Source: Flavobacteriales bacterium
GTDB lineage: Bacteria > Bacteroidota > Bacteroidia > Flavobacteriales_C > GCA-002722245
Reading direction: 5' to 3'
Assembly: GCA_947444925.1 (NCBI GenBank)
Contig: CANFBW010000005.1
Span: 23,601-87,600, forward strand
Length of the DNA: 64,000 bases
The translations under genes and the position numbers were made by a program. The first letter of the stretch is position 1; every line of letters starts with the position of its first letter. The notes beneath the pieces were generated by a model, which worked only from the letters and a program-made list of their open reading frames with translations, made no database searches and had not been told where the DNA came from. Positions 42,783 to 54,541 of the stretch are shown piece after piece.

Positions 42783-42814
42783 CAAACGTACGTGATTTTT
42801 TACAAAATCGGCAA
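42783..42814 (-). promoter_or_regulatory. Promoter of mdh (TTG-N21-TACGTTTG)
   Basis: On the minus strand TTG at 42814-42812 is followed after 21 bases by TACGTTTG at 42790-42783, exact TAnnTTTG. It leaves a leader of about 30-35 bases before the mdh ATG. Confidence 0.8.
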
Positions 42815-42903
42815 AACATTAGGGAAAAAAGTGAATTTCCTACAAATTACGCTTCTACAGCGTAGCAAAAACAAGTGCTCCTAACACACAAATACCTAAA
42901 AGC

Positions 42904-42928
42904 AAAAAGGCATGCTGGTGAGCATGCC
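42904..42928 (-). terminator. Terminator of gyrB
   Basis: GGCATGC at 42909-42915 pairs with GCATGCC at 42922-42928 around a 6-base loop; on the minus strand a T5 tract (42908-42904) follows. It lies 33 bases after the gyrB stop. Confidence 0.85.
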
Positions 42929-42961
42929 CTTCTGAATGACTATTGCAAAAAAATCAATGCA

Positions 42962-44914
<1,953 letters not shown>

Positions 44915-45093
44915 CTAACAAGATTTATTTTAGTGCTGCGAATATACCACATTTGAATGGCTAAATCACGTGAAATTACTGCATATTCAAAGGATTTTTC
45001 AACAAAGAATTAACATCCTGCCAGACACCCTCTTTTCACCTTGCCAAGAGCCTCATTTTCAGCCCTTGAATTTCAAAATAAGCACCAACGAAA

Positions 45094-45122
45094 TTGCCTT
45101 GTATAGTTTTTAATTACTTTTG
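45094..45122 (+). promoter_or_regulatory. Putative promoter (TTG-N18-TACTTTTG) of the SGNH-like gene
   Basis: TTG at 45094-45096 and TACTTTTG at 45115-45122, an exact TAnnTTTG box at 18-base spacing. It ends 16 bases before the ATG at 45139. Confidence 0.65.
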
Positions 45123-45138
45123 CCCCTCACCACACGCA

Positions 45139-46329
45139 ATGAATTTCCAAAAAGCAAATAAAATAGTCAAAGCTAGCCTAAGAACAACTCTAACTGCAAT
45201 CGCCATTCTTTTGGTATTAGAAGGAGTATGCCGAATAGGCACCTATTTGTATTATGCGCCACACGGCACATCTTTTGCCAAACAAACACTGGGAATGTGG
45301 CGCAGCGACTCAATTTTACTATGGGACAACCAACCCGGATATCTTTTTCAAGACCAAAGCGCATCCTTCAATGAAGAAGGATGCCGAGTCAACACAGACG
45401 ACATTAAAATGCCTTTAAAACAAAAAGGCGAATTGTGGGTTCTGTTGTCAGGAGGATCTGCAATGCTTGGAACTGGCGCCAGTAAAGACGGAGATTACTT
45501 CATCCTATCTGAAATGAAAGACCACCAAAAGACTACAGCGATTGATGGTTATCTTGAAAAAAAACTCAATGCCAGCAGCAAAGTGCAATTCAAAGTTTTC
45601 AACGCCGCTGTATCCGGTCACGCCACATGGCAGTCTTTTGAAAAAGCAAAAAAAATGCTAAAAAAACACCACTTTGATTGGGTCATTTCAATGAATGGAC
45701 AGAACGACCCCAGCCACATCGCAGAAGGTAAGAATTGCCATTCGATCATGAAGGAATACTGGCATAATTTAGTGCAAGCAAAACACCCCTTTGCCACTCA
45801 ATTTACTTGGATGCAGCGCTCAGCGCTTATCTATTGCGTTTTGCGTTCCAAGTACAATATAAGCGTTGTTTTGCAAGAGAAGCCTAATCGAGAAACAGTG
45901 GTCGCAACACTAAAAAACAAACAAAACCAACTGCTTTACCTTAGCGACACCATAACAAGCGCAATAGCCGTAAATAGTTTTCGAAAATCAATAATGGACG
46001 AATACAATTTTTTAGAGCACCGAAAAACAAAACACCTGCACTTTATTCAACCGCATTTATCACTCAGAAACCCAACTCACTTAGACAGCACAGAACGATT
46101 GATTTACCAATACTACTGCGGTCTTAGAAAAGACACTATGAATACCTTTATGAAGGAATTGCATCAAATAAAATGGCCACAAAAAAACATCATCTCTTTG
46201 TCTGAAATGCACCAACTACCTTTTTGGGTGTTTACAGATTATTGCCACTTAACGAATAAAGCCAATGAATACATAGCAGATAAAATAGCTGCATTAATAT
46301 TGGAAAACGAGCAAAATCAACGCAAATAA
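45139..46329 (+). CDS. Membrane-anchored SGNH/GDSL hydrolase-like protein
   Basis: A 396-aa protein with one N-terminal membrane helix (about 17-35: TLTAIAILLVLEGV) and a periplasmic-side SGNH-type domain. Blocks visible are LLSGGSAMLG (block I, Ser107 of GGS), ISMNGQNDPSH (block III GxND-like, 184-192) and FTDYCHLTNKANEY (block V DxxH, Asp367 and His370). This is the layout of AlgX/DltD-like and other envelope-polymer acyl hydrolase or transferase proteins. I chose ATG 45139 (MNFQKANKIVKASLR) since it follows the promoter box; the upstream in-frame ATG lies inside it. The gene stands alone; it may belong functionally with the Dlt-like system 5 kb downstream, which also has an SGNH protein, but that is only a suggestion. 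Confidence 0.75.
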   Translation: MNFQKANKIVKASLRTTLTAIAILLVLEGVCRIGTYLYYAPHGTSFAKQTLGMWRSDSILLWDNQPGYLFQDQSASFNEEGCRVNTDDIKMPLKQKGELWVLLSGGSAMLGTGASKDGDYFILSEMKDHQKTTAIDGYLEKKLNASSKVQFKVFNAAVSGHATWQSFEKAKKMLKKHHFDWVISMNGQNDPSHIAEGKNCHSIMKEYWHNLVQAKHPFATQFTWMQRSALIYCVLRSKYNISVVLQEKPNRETVVATLKNKQNQLLYLSDTITSAIAVNSFRKSIMDEYNFLEHRKTKHLHFIQPHLSLRNPTHLDSTERLIYQYYCGLRKDTMNTFMKELHQIKWPQKNIISLSEMHQLPFWVFTDYCHLTNKANEYIADKIAALILENEQNQRK

Positions 46330-46407
46330 AACACAAGTAGTTTTTTAAGCGAAGCCTAAAACCCATCCTTGCAACACATTAACACCCTAGATATTCAAAG
46401 CGAAAAA

Positions 46408-48051
46408 CTAGAATGCGTAGCTAAATCCACCCAAAAAGTTAATGCCATAACTTGAATACTGATTCCATCGGCGGTACTGTTTATTCAACAGATTGTTCAC
46501 ATTAAGAAAAGCCGACAGACGCTTGTTGTATTTGTATTCCAAACCAAAATTCACATCCACAATACCAGGCAATTTAATCACAGAATAGGCACCATTCTCG
46601 TACAATCCACGGGCATATTGATCCCCTAAATAATACACATCCACTTTTGCGAAAACCAAATCTTGAAAATTATATTTGCCAGAGAAACCCAACTCCAATG
46701 CAGGTAATTGCCAAGCTTTCGCTTCGTTGTAGGTGGTGTAGCTTCTGTAATCACCCTTAATTGCCAACTGCACTTTTTTCATCTCCCAAGTCAATTGCCC
46801 AAAAAATCGCAGCATCATTACATTGTCAGTTACGACTGTAAACAAACGATTTCCAAATGAATTGTTGTCATTGATGTACAGCGGCAAATTTTTGATTTTA
46901 TCAAATTCAAATCCTGCATTAAAACTGATTTTCGAGCTGATATTACCGCGCAAACCCACAAAGGTATTATTGAGGTGACTGCTGTTCGTCAGAGCAGCAG
47001 ATGTTCCAAAAAACGGATTCGTTTCAATGTGCTTTAAATAATCATAGCGCTCAAAGAAGCCCCTGTATTTTGCATATGCCACAAATACATCCTTAATTAA
47101 GGTATACTCACCTTCAGCAAAGGGATAGATGTGCGCTCCACTAGTATCTTCACCTAAAAAATAAGTATTGAATCCAAGCTTTGCCGTGTAGCGACCTCCT
47201 TTAAACAAAACACCTGGACTGACTTGCACCAATATTGATGAATGCGACCCTTTGTTGTTTGAATACGTGAACCAGTCTACAGCAGCGTCAATATTGCCCT
47301 TGTAATCAGCTATTGTGGGACGAACATTTGCCTTCAACGCAATGCGATTTTCTTGCATATTGAACGCATCAAATATATTGTAGTAATCCAAGGTTACTTT
47401 ATGATGTAAATCTGATTCCTTTCGATACGTGCTTTGCGCCCCCACCTGCAAGTGACCTATGGCAAAAAATTGCTTCAGCAAGTCTGGATTAATGTCCTGT
47501 AAATTGAAATCAGCACCGTAGTAGCGACGCGTGTTGTAATTGTAGCTAAAATCACCAAATAAGGTATGCGTTTTCAAAAAGCGTTTGCCCGAAAATTCCA
47601 CTCCTGTCTCAGTAATTCGCGCAGGACTAAGTGCTGTGGTCTTTAAGTCAGATGCAAAATGTCGCGCATTCACTGAGTACATATAATCCTTGGAATACTT
47701 TGAACCATAACTCAATTCCATCACTGGCAAAGTTGAAAAATCGATCACCGCCACCTTCATCAAGCCATTGTACAACTTAGCCACTTGCGCTTTTTCGGCA
47801 CCAAGTTTTGGCGCATTGATGGTTTTAGGCACAAAAACTGACGCAGCCTTCCTTTCCACCATTCCGTACTTTAAATCAGAATGAATCTTCACCGAATCTT
47901 CAAAACTGGGATTCTCTGATATTTTCTCCGATGGTTCAACAGCAAGCAAAGCTTCGTTCTCCACTTGAGTTACTGGTGTTTGCGCAGCAGAAGACAAAGC
48001 ACTGCCCGCCAGCAAAAGCAACACCAATACTTTATTTATTCTTATTTTCAT
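46408..48051 (-). CDS. Plugless TonB-dependent-receptor-like outer-membrane barrel
   Basis: A 547-aa outer-membrane protein. I use the ATG at 48051, which gives MKIRINKVLVLLLLAGSALS followed by a signal cleavage near SSAAQ; it overlaps the upstream TPR gene by 20 bases. No plug domain or TonB box is visible; from residue 110 on the sequence consists of alternating amphipathic strands, and the C-terminal part (YKYNKRLSAFLNVNNLLNKQ, then YRRWNQYSSYGINFLGGFSY, AF) is the classic TonB-receptor last-strand region ending in Phe. Such barrels often accompany a TPR lipoprotein or periplasmic protein. Function unknown: perhaps a pore or assembly factor working with the TPR protein. Confidence 0.78.
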   Translation of the reverse strand: MKIRINKVLVLLLLAGSALSSAAQTPVTQVENEALLAVEPSEKISENPSFEDSVKIHSDLKYGMVERKAASVFVPKTINAPKLGAEKAQVAKLYNGLMKVAVIDFSTLPVMELSYGSKYSKDYMYSVNARHFASDLKTTALSPARITETGVEFSGKRFLKTHTLFGDFSYNYNTRRYYGADFNLQDINPDLLKQFFAIGHLQVGAQSTYRKESDLHHKVTLDYYNIFDAFNMQENRIALKANVRPTIADYKGNIDAAVDWFTYSNNKGSHSSILVQVSPGVLFKGGRYTAKLGFNTYFLGEDTSGAHIYPFAEGEYTLIKDVFVAYAKYRGFFERYDYLKHIETNPFFGTSAALTNSSHLNNTFVGLRGNISSKISFNAGFEFDKIKNLPLYINDNNSFGNRLFTVVTDNVMMLRFFGQLTWEMKKVQLAIKGDYRSYTTYNEAKAWQLPALELGFSGKYNFQDLVFAKVDVYYLGDQYARGLYENGAYSVIKLPGIVDVNFGLEYKYNKRLSAFLNVNNLLNKQYRRWNQYSSYGINFLGGFSYAF

Positions 48052-51000
48052 TTTCAGTTTCATTTGTTGGAGTATTGCCTTTAACATCAATGCCGGTAGG
48101 AGCAACAGGAGTAACGCCATTACCCATATCAATAATAATATCCTGCTCAGGTTTAATCGTATCTAAAGGAACTACTGCCTTTTCGAGCGCATGCAGTTTC
48201 TCTATGGCTTGCTGCTTTAAGTCCTCCCCTTTATAATTGTCTATGACCGTATTCAAAACATACTTCGCTTGAAAAAAATCATTTTTCCCAACGAAATTAT
48301 CTGCTAGTAGCAACATACCTTTCGTTACCCATTTTTTATACGATGAAAATTTCTTAGCAAAGGCATATATCTCCTTGATAGACTCATCATAACGCTGCTG
48401 CACATATAGAATATAGGCCAATGCGTATTTGGCCTCTACCGCCCTTTCGTTCTCTGTTCCAGCACTTACCAGCATATAATGCGTACGCGCTTGATCCCAA
48501 TTGAAAATCGAAAGATAATTTCGCGCCAAGATCAAGTTCGCTTCCTGCTTTACATTCTCAGTTGCCGTTTCATTGTGCAATACTTTTTGCGCATAAACGA
48601 TGGCGCGCTCATGATTATCTGCAGCGGCGTATTCGCGCATCAACTCTACCTGCGCATCATAAATGTATGACACTACCTGAGAAATCTCCTCCAATGCGAC
48701 ATAGTGCTTTATGGCTTCTGCCCCATTCTTTTGTTTTTGATAAATCACAGCGGCATTGTACAGCGCATCTTCTGTGTTTTCACTTTTAGGTTTTGACAGC
48801 ACATATTCATATGACAACAATGCAGCATCAAACATTCCTTTATCGAACTGGCATTCTGCCTTGAAGAAATGGGCATCTACAGCAAAAAATCCATTTGGGA
48901 ATTTTTCTAAATAATTTTCGAATTTAGCAACGGCCGAAGTGCAGTCCTTTTTATCATAATACACTTTTGCGGCATCAAAAAACAAACTGTCGCTCGCAAA
49001 GTCCGACAAAGCCGGAGCACCAATTGACGCTCTAAATTGCTCATGACGATCAGCAGAACCACTTTCCGCACTTGTTGCCTTGTGCAACTCCAAAGCTGTT
49101 TTCACCTCGCTTGAACTCGGATTGGCCTTGATGGCACTTTCGAAACTTTCCAATGCATCCGCATTTTTTCCCTGACTTCTATACACAAGACCAATACGCA
49201 CATAAGACTTCTGAACCAATTCAGAATTATTGGGACTGTCATGAATTGCTTTTTTGAAAAACTCAACTGCCTTATCATACATGCCTTCTTTAAAATAGGT
49301 ATCACCCAGCATCACCTTCGCATCATCAGCATAAACCGATTGCGGATACTTGTATATCAGGTTGGCCAAAGCATCAGCTTTGTCCGTGGGTTTTTTCAAT
49401 AACCCATAAACCAGCGCCAGGTTGTACAACGCGTAATCGGTTTTAAGCAGCGACAAAGAGATTGCCTTGTTGTAAAATTCAGCGGCAGCAAAATAGCCGC
49501 GCGTCAGCAAATAACAATCTGCAGTCTTTATGTACGCATCGTTTAATTTACGATCTCTGTTTTTTTCGTTTTCAGAAATATACTTGCGAAATGCATCTGC
49601 TGCCTTTTGGTAATTCTGCAAAGTAAAATAAGAGTAGCCCATGTTGTAGTAAACATCGCGCACCTCTGGTAAACGCTCAGCTACTGGTGACGCCAAAAAC
49701 CTTTGATAACACTGCAATGCCTTGTCTAAGCTATCCAACTTATAATACGCCTCACCCTTCCAATAATGGCATTCTGCAGTTATTGTAGGATCAAGATTAT
49801 ACGTCATTGAACGATTGAAATAGTAAATAGCCTCTATGAAGTTGCTTTTCACCGCACCGCGCTGAACAATTAATTTCTCATCATTAAAACGCTCTATTGC
49901 CTGATAGTAAGCGATGCGCTGATACGCATATTGCAATTCAGGTCCTTTTTTTTGAATTTTATCAATGGCCGCCAACGCTTGCTTGTAATCTTTGGTATTC
50001 AAGTATACTTCTAATAAATACTTACGCGCGTCGTCGATGCGTTCCGATTTTGGAAAACGCTTTATAAAATCTTCTAATGCGTAAATCGCTTCATGGTAGG
50101 GATCGAGCGATAATTCATACGATAGCTTAGCATAATTAAAAGTGGAATTTTCGCTAATTATCGGATCAAAATCAGCCTTTGACGCAAAGCGAAAAGCACT
50201 GCGGGCCGACTCTTTATTCCCCATTTGCATATAAGCATCACCAATGAAGTACAGCGCCATTTGACCAAGAGAAGTTTCTCTATCGACTACCTTTTGAAAA
50301 CCAACAATCGCGGCTTCATAGTTTTTCACTTTGTAATTCGTAAAAGCCAATTGGTAAATATCATTGACTGTGCTTTGTCCCGACTCCTCTGCAAAGCGCT
50401 TCAAGTAAGGCAATGCTTGTTCATATCTATTCAATCCATAATGCCCTTCGCCAATTAATCTTGCAATTTCCAGTGCCCGCGTGGGCTTAGCGCTGTCGAG
50501 AAGAGGTGTTGCGTAAGAAACCAAATCCTCGTAGTGTTTTTGTAAATAATAGATTTGAGTAATGTAGTAGGGAACGATGCCGCCAAAATCACGATCGTTT
50601 TTCAAAAGCTCAAAACCCTTCAACGCGGTCTCTAAATTCCCGTTTTTATACTCCAAGTGAGAATAGTAAAACAGCGCCGGAACTTTGTATTCCGATTCCA
50701 CTGCTTTCACTACAAAAAATTGTGTTTGCGCCTTTGCGGAGTCCCCTTTTTGCAAATACGCATAGCCCAACTTGAAATTAAATTCGGGCAGCTCTAAATC
50801 TGTCAAATCATGCATATTCACCTGCTCGAGCCACAGCACTGTTTTTGGCCAATTTTGCTGGCGGTAGTTATAAATACCCAAATAGTATCGCGCCCTTTTT
50901 ATTTTTGGAGAGTGTGGATTGTTTTGCATAAAGCCCACAAAAAGCTCATCGGCATCTTTGTTGAACAAATTGAACGCACACATTGCCGAATAAAACTCAG

Positions 51001-51211
51001 CATTCATTTTCAATTCCGAATTTGGATCTTTGCTATCCGCAATCACCTTTTGAAATTCTCTTTGCGCGGTACTGTATTTTTCTTTTTCAAATAAATCAGC
51101 CGCCCTCTTGTATGCCGCATCGGTATTGGTGTAGACCGCTGTTTTTTGGGAAAACGAAATCCCGAAAAGCAGTTGAAAAAATAGAAAAGGCAAGAATATG
51201 CGAACGTTCAT
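48032..51211 (-). CDS. Large exported tetratricopeptide repeat protein
   Basis: A 1059-aa periplasmic or envelope protein with a signal peptide (LLFGISFSQ) followed by arrays of TPR motifs across nearly the full length. Clear units include DAAYKRAADLFEKEKYSTAQ (29-48), NSELVQKSYVRIGLVYRSQG (about 690), ARYYLGIYNYRQQNWPKTV, YALAYILYVQQRYDESIKEI and FKLGYAYLQKGDSAKAQTQF. The C-terminus is disordered and Thr/Asn/Glu-rich (PVAPTGIDVKGNTPTNETEN). Proteins like this scaffold outer-membrane machines. It is the first gene of a two-gene unit with the receptor-like barrel (20-base overlap). Confidence 0.88.
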   Translation of the reverse strand: MNVRIFLPFLFFQLLFGISFSQKTAVYTNTDAAYKRAADLFEKEKYSTAQREFQKVIADSKDPNSELKMNAEFYSAMCAFNLFNKDADELFVGFMQNNPHSPKIKRARYYLGIYNYRQQNWPKTVLWLEQVNMHDLTDLELPEFNFKLGYAYLQKGDSAKAQTQFFVVKAVESEYKVPALFYYSHLEYKNGNLETALKGFELLKNDRDFGGIVPYYITQIYYLQKHYEDLVSYATPLLDSAKPTRALEIARLIGEGHYGLNRYEQALPYLKRFAEESGQSTVNDIYQLAFTNYKVKNYEAAIVGFQKVVDRETSLGQMALYFIGDAYMQMGNKESARSAFRFASKADFDPIISENSTFNYAKLSYELSLDPYHEAIYALEDFIKRFPKSERIDDARKYLLEVYLNTKDYKQALAAIDKIQKKGPELQYAYQRIAYYQAIERFNDEKLIVQRGAVKSNFIEAIYYFNRSMTYNLDPTITAECHYWKGEAYYKLDSLDKALQCYQRFLASPVAERLPEVRDVYYNMGYSYFTLQNYQKAADAFRKYISENEKNRDRKLNDAYIKTADCYLLTRGYFAAAEFYNKAISLSLLKTDYALYNLALVYGLLKKPTDKADALANLIYKYPQSVYADDAKVMLGDTYFKEGMYDKAVEFFKKAIHDSPNNSELVQKSYVRIGLVYRSQGKNADALESFESAIKANPSSSEVKTALELHKATSAESGSADRHEQFRASIGAPALSDFASDSLFFDAAKVYYDKKDCTSAVAKFENYLEKFPNGFFAVDAHFFKAECQFDKGMFDAALLSYEYVLSKPKSENTEDALYNAAVIYQKQKNGAEAIKHYVALEEISQVVSYIYDAQVELMREYAAADNHERAIVYAQKVLHNETATENVKQEANLILARNYLSIFNWDQARTHYMLVSAGTENERAVEAKYALAYILYVQQRYDESIKEIYAFAKKFSSYKKWVTKGMLLLADNFVGKNDFFQAKYVLNTVIDNYKGEDLKQQAIEKLHALEKAVVPLDTIKPEQDIIIDMGNGVTPVAPTGIDVKGNTPTNETENENKNK

Positions 51212-51382
51212 TAGAATATACTTTTAGTCAAGATAAATATATACAAAGGTGGAGCCACAAAAATTAAGGCGAATCAATAATTATCAACCAAGTAGTGTTC
51301 AAACGAAGTGTCGGCAAATAAATTCAATCCCTAGCAATATAAAATTAGTTTTATCTCTATATTTACGAATCAAAAATCCTAT

Positions 51383-52912
51383 ATGACCTCACTCTTTTCT
51401 GCCAACAATGTTTTCGAATTATTTATTGAAAGCTGCAAAAAATTTCCGCAACACCCTGCTATACACATCAATAACACTTCCTACACATATTCCCAATTTC
51501 TAAGTATTGTATCAGGAATTAAGAAGCAAATTACTCAGTCCGAAATTGACACAAAGCTCATTGGAATATACACTGATGAACATGTAAACACATACGCCTC
51601 TATTTGGTCGGCTATGTCCCTCGGCGCTGCTTACGTTCCTATCAACATGAAACACCCTAACGAAAGAGCGATTGCCATAATGGAAGAAGCAGAAATAGCT
51701 ATAATGCTTTATCCAGAGGAAAATGATAATATTTTAGAATTAAAAGCTAAATTATCGAGTAAAATAAAATTTATTTGTACCAAAACAGACCTCTCCTGTA
51801 AAATAGATTACGATCACAAAATAAATGATGATGATCTAATTTATTTACTTTTCACTTCAGGCAGCACCGGCAAACCTAAAGGGGTTCCAATTTCACATAA
51901 AAATGCATGGGCACTTGCTAAAATACACCAAAGTTCAATTTATAAAATCAGCGACGACGACCGCGTACTGCAAATGTACGAGCTAACTTTCGATTTATCA
52001 GCAATGTCTATCATGTTCCCGCTTTGCGCAGGAGCATGCATATACGTCATTCCCCATGAAGGATTAATGTATATGGAAGTATTGAAAATATTAATTGATC
52101 ATAAAATCACGATGGCCTACATGGTACCCTCTGCCATTAACTTTCTTCAACCATATTTCGAGCAAATTTCTTTGCCCGATATCAAATGGTCACTTTTTTG
52201 CGGAGAGGCATTATACCACAAAACAACATCTGAATGGGCCAAATGCACTCCTAATGGCAAAATCCTGAACACCTACGGACCAACGGAAGCAACAATGTAC
52301 ATGACAAATTATTTTTGGGAGGAGGCTTCAAGCGATACTTTTAACGGTGTAATTTCTATTGGAAAACCCATTAAAGACATGGGATTCATTATCATTGATG
52401 AAAATCAAAAGGAAATTCCAACAGGGGAAAAAGGAGAACTTTGCATTTACGGACCACAAACAGCCAGCCACTACTGGAAGGACGAAACAAAAACCAAGGC
52501 TTCATTCATACAAATTGAACATAAAGGCGTTTCACTTACTGCTTACCGCACAGGAGACTTGTGTTTCGTCAATGAAAACGGAAACTATATGTTTGTTGGA
52601 AGAGTTGATCATCAAGTAAAAATCAACGGATACCGCATCGAATTAGGAGAAATTGAATTCCATGCCAAAAACTTTTTACCCGGACATAATCTCGCAACTT
52701 TTGTGGTAACTAACAAAGAAAACCACCCCTCGATATACATGGTTATAGAAAACTTTAAACTTACGAGCAGAGAATTACTCAACTACTTAAAGGAAAAAGT
52801 TCCTTCATATATGTTTCCGGAGAAAATATTTTCAATTGATCAACTTCCACTTAATTTGAATGGAAAAACCGATAGAAACAAGCTTAAAGAAATGTTTCAG
52901 AAAACAAATTAA
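51383..52912 (+). CDS. DltA-like amino acid adenylating enzyme 1
   Basis: A 509-aa AMP-forming ligase of the adenylation-domain family that loads an amino acid on a carrier protein. All core motifs are intact: LLFTSGSTGKPKG (156-167), FDLSAMS (203-209), LFCGEALYHK (271-280), NTYGPTEATMYMT (296-308), YRTGDLCF (388-395), GRVDHQVKINGYRIE (406-420) and the catalytic Lys in LNGKTDRNKL. The FCGEAL motif with Cys273 is the DltA form (FCGEVLP); the Cys is tied to D-alanine selection in Bacillus DltA. It starts the Dlt-like operon, with a paralog 78 bases downstream, then carrier, MBOAT and SGNH genes. Likely substrate D-alanine or another small amino acid; the FDLSAMS pocket differs from DltA's FDLSVMD. 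Confidence 0.88.
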   Translation: MTSLFSANNVFELFIESCKKFPQHPAIHINNTSYTYSQFLSIVSGIKKQITQSEIDTKLIGIYTDEHVNTYASIWSAMSLGAAYVPINMKHPNERAIAIMEEAEIAIMLYPEENDNILELKAKLSSKIKFICTKTDLSCKIDYDHKINDDDLIYLLFTSGSTGKPKGVPISHKNAWALAKIHQSSIYKISDDDRVLQMYELTFDLSAMSIMFPLCAGACIYVIPHEGLMYMEVLKILIDHKITMAYMVPSAINFLQPYFEQISLPDIKWSLFCGEALYHKTTSEWAKCTPNGKILNTYGPTEATMYMTNYFWEEASSDTFNGVISIGKPIKDMGFIIIDENQKEIPTGEKGELCIYGPQTASHYWKDETKTKASFIQIEHKGVSLTAYRTGDLCFVNENGNYMFVGRVDHQVKINGYRIELGEIEFHAKNFLPGHNLATFVVTNKENHPSIYMVIENFKLTSRELLNYLKEKVPSYMFPEKIFSIDQLPLNLNGKTDRNKLKEMFQKTN

Positions 52913-52990
52913 TAGGCCTTAACGAACCAAAAACCAACCATTTAAAATTGTTGCAAAAACATTGAAGACATAAAAAAAATCGTTTATTCA

Positions 52991-54517
52991 ATGACTTCCC
53001 AAAAAAAAGGCCTATACGAGCTGTTCATCTTTAGTTGCAAAAAATACGGCAACAAACCTGCCATCTTCATCAACAAACACGCTTACACCTACAATCAGTT
53101 TTTAAGTATAATAAGCAGGATCAAGAAGCAGTTACATTTATTGCCTGCAAGCTCAAAATTTATTGGAATATTAACCGATGAACACATCAACACTTATGCT
53201 TCAATCTGGACTTGCATTGGCATAGGCCGCGCTTTTGTCCCAATCAGCAACAAACAAGCAACTGAGCGCATAATCGGAATAATAGAAAATTCAGAAATTG
53301 ACATTGTGCTGTATGTTGAAGAAAGTGAATTAATCCAAAAACTAAAATCCAATAATAAGGTTACTTTAGTTTGCACTGAAAACACTGCCAGCGATATACT
53401 CGACCTCTCATCTGCTCCTATTAATGCTGACCAAATTTTGTATTTAATGTACACTTCCGGAACTACTGGAAAACCCAAAGGTGTGCCGATAACGCATAAT
53501 AATTTATTATCATTAATTGAAAACCATCAAAAAAGTGAATACAAAATCCTAGAAGAAGACAGAGTCATCCAAATGTTTGAACTTACATTCGATTTTTCAA
53601 TTCTTCCCACAATCTTTACTTTATTGGTTGGCGCAACCCTTTATGTTGTGCCAAAAAAAAACACAACCTTTATTGAAGTATATAAAACTCTTTTGACACA
53701 CAGAATCACTGTTGCTTGCATGGTACCTTCGGTGATCAACCACTTGAAACCCTATTTTCATCAAATCCATTTGCCTGATGTCCGGTGGTCGTTTTTCTGC
53801 GGAGAAGCATTATACAAAGACAACATTCTTAATTGGCTTAAATGCACGCCAAATGGCAAAGCCATCAACTCATACGGCCCAACAGAAGCAACAGTTTACA
53901 TGACATACTACGTTATACAAGAGCAGGCATGCGAATCATACAATGGCGTGGTTTCAATTGGAAAACCACTCGACAAAATGGGATTAATAATTCTTGATGA
54001 AAATTTAATCGAAGTACCTGCGGGGAAAAAAGGCGAGCTATGTATTTTCGGACCACAAATTTCTAGTCAGTATTGGAAAGATGAATCCCTTTCGAACATT
54101 GCATACATTAACCTTAATCACCAAGGTCGCAATGTCACTGCATATCGATCAGGCGATTTGTGCTTTATAAACAACAACAATAACTACATGTTTGCCGGTA
54201 GAATAGATGAGCAAGTCAAAGTGAACGGGTATCGCGTCGAACTCAATGAAATCGAATATTTTGCTAAACAATATTGCTCTGACAAACTTGTAGCTGCGTT
54301 TATTAAAAAAAACAGTCTAGGAATGAATTTTATTTCTTTAGTCATTGAAAATTATCAAGACAAAAACAATGGCCTCTTGCTTTTCCTAAAAGAGAAATTG
54401 TCGCATTACCAAATGCCAGAAAAAATATACACTATTGAGCAAATTCCAACGAATTCGAATGGAAAAATTGATCGACAAAAATTAGCGCTTTCTTCTCAGT
54501 TGATTAAATTGTATTAA
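52991..54517 (+). CDS. DltA-like amino acid adenylating enzyme 2
   Basis: A 508-aa paralog of the preceding enzyme. Motifs are again intact: MYTSGTTGKPKG (153-164), FDFSILPTIF (200-209), FFCGEALYKD (268-277) with Cys270, NSYGPTEATVYMT, YRSGDLCF, GRIDEQVKVNGYRVE and the catalytic Lys in SNGKIDRQKL. It keeps the general DltA features but differs in the pocket: FDFSILP versus FDLSAMS in copy 1. The two enzymes could load different amino acids on the single carrier, or one may have become redundant. The gap to the carrier gene is 24 bases. A second ligase in one Dlt-like operon is unusual. Confidence 0.88.
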   Translation: MTSQKKGLYELFIFSCKKYGNKPAIFINKHAYTYNQFLSIISRIKKQLHLLPASSKFIGILTDEHINTYASIWTCIGIGRAFVPISNKQATERIIGIIENSEIDIVLYVEESELIQKLKSNNKVTLVCTENTASDILDLSSAPINADQILYLMYTSGTTGKPKGVPITHNNLLSLIENHQKSEYKILEEDRVIQMFELTFDFSILPTIFTLLVGATLYVVPKKNTTFIEVYKTLLTHRITVACMVPSVINHLKPYFHQIHLPDVRWSFFCGEALYKDNILNWLKCTPNGKAINSYGPTEATVYMTYYVIQEQACESYNGVVSIGKPLDKMGLIILDENLIEVPAGKKGELCIFGPQISSQYWKDESLSNIAYINLNHQGRNVTAYRSGDLCFINNNNNYMFAGRIDEQVKVNGYRVELNEIEYFAKQYCSDKLVAAFIKKNSLGMNFISLVIENYQDKNNGLLLFLKEKLSHYQMPEKIYTIEQIPTNSNGKIDRQKLALSSQLIKLY

Positions 54518-54541
54518 CTTGCGATAAAAAAACAGAATAAA

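Noticed and set aside
45094..45138. Upstream start for the SGNH-like gene
   Set aside because: The ATG at 45094 lies inside the promoter elements; the ATG at 45139 gives a normal cytoplasmic stub before the membrane helix.
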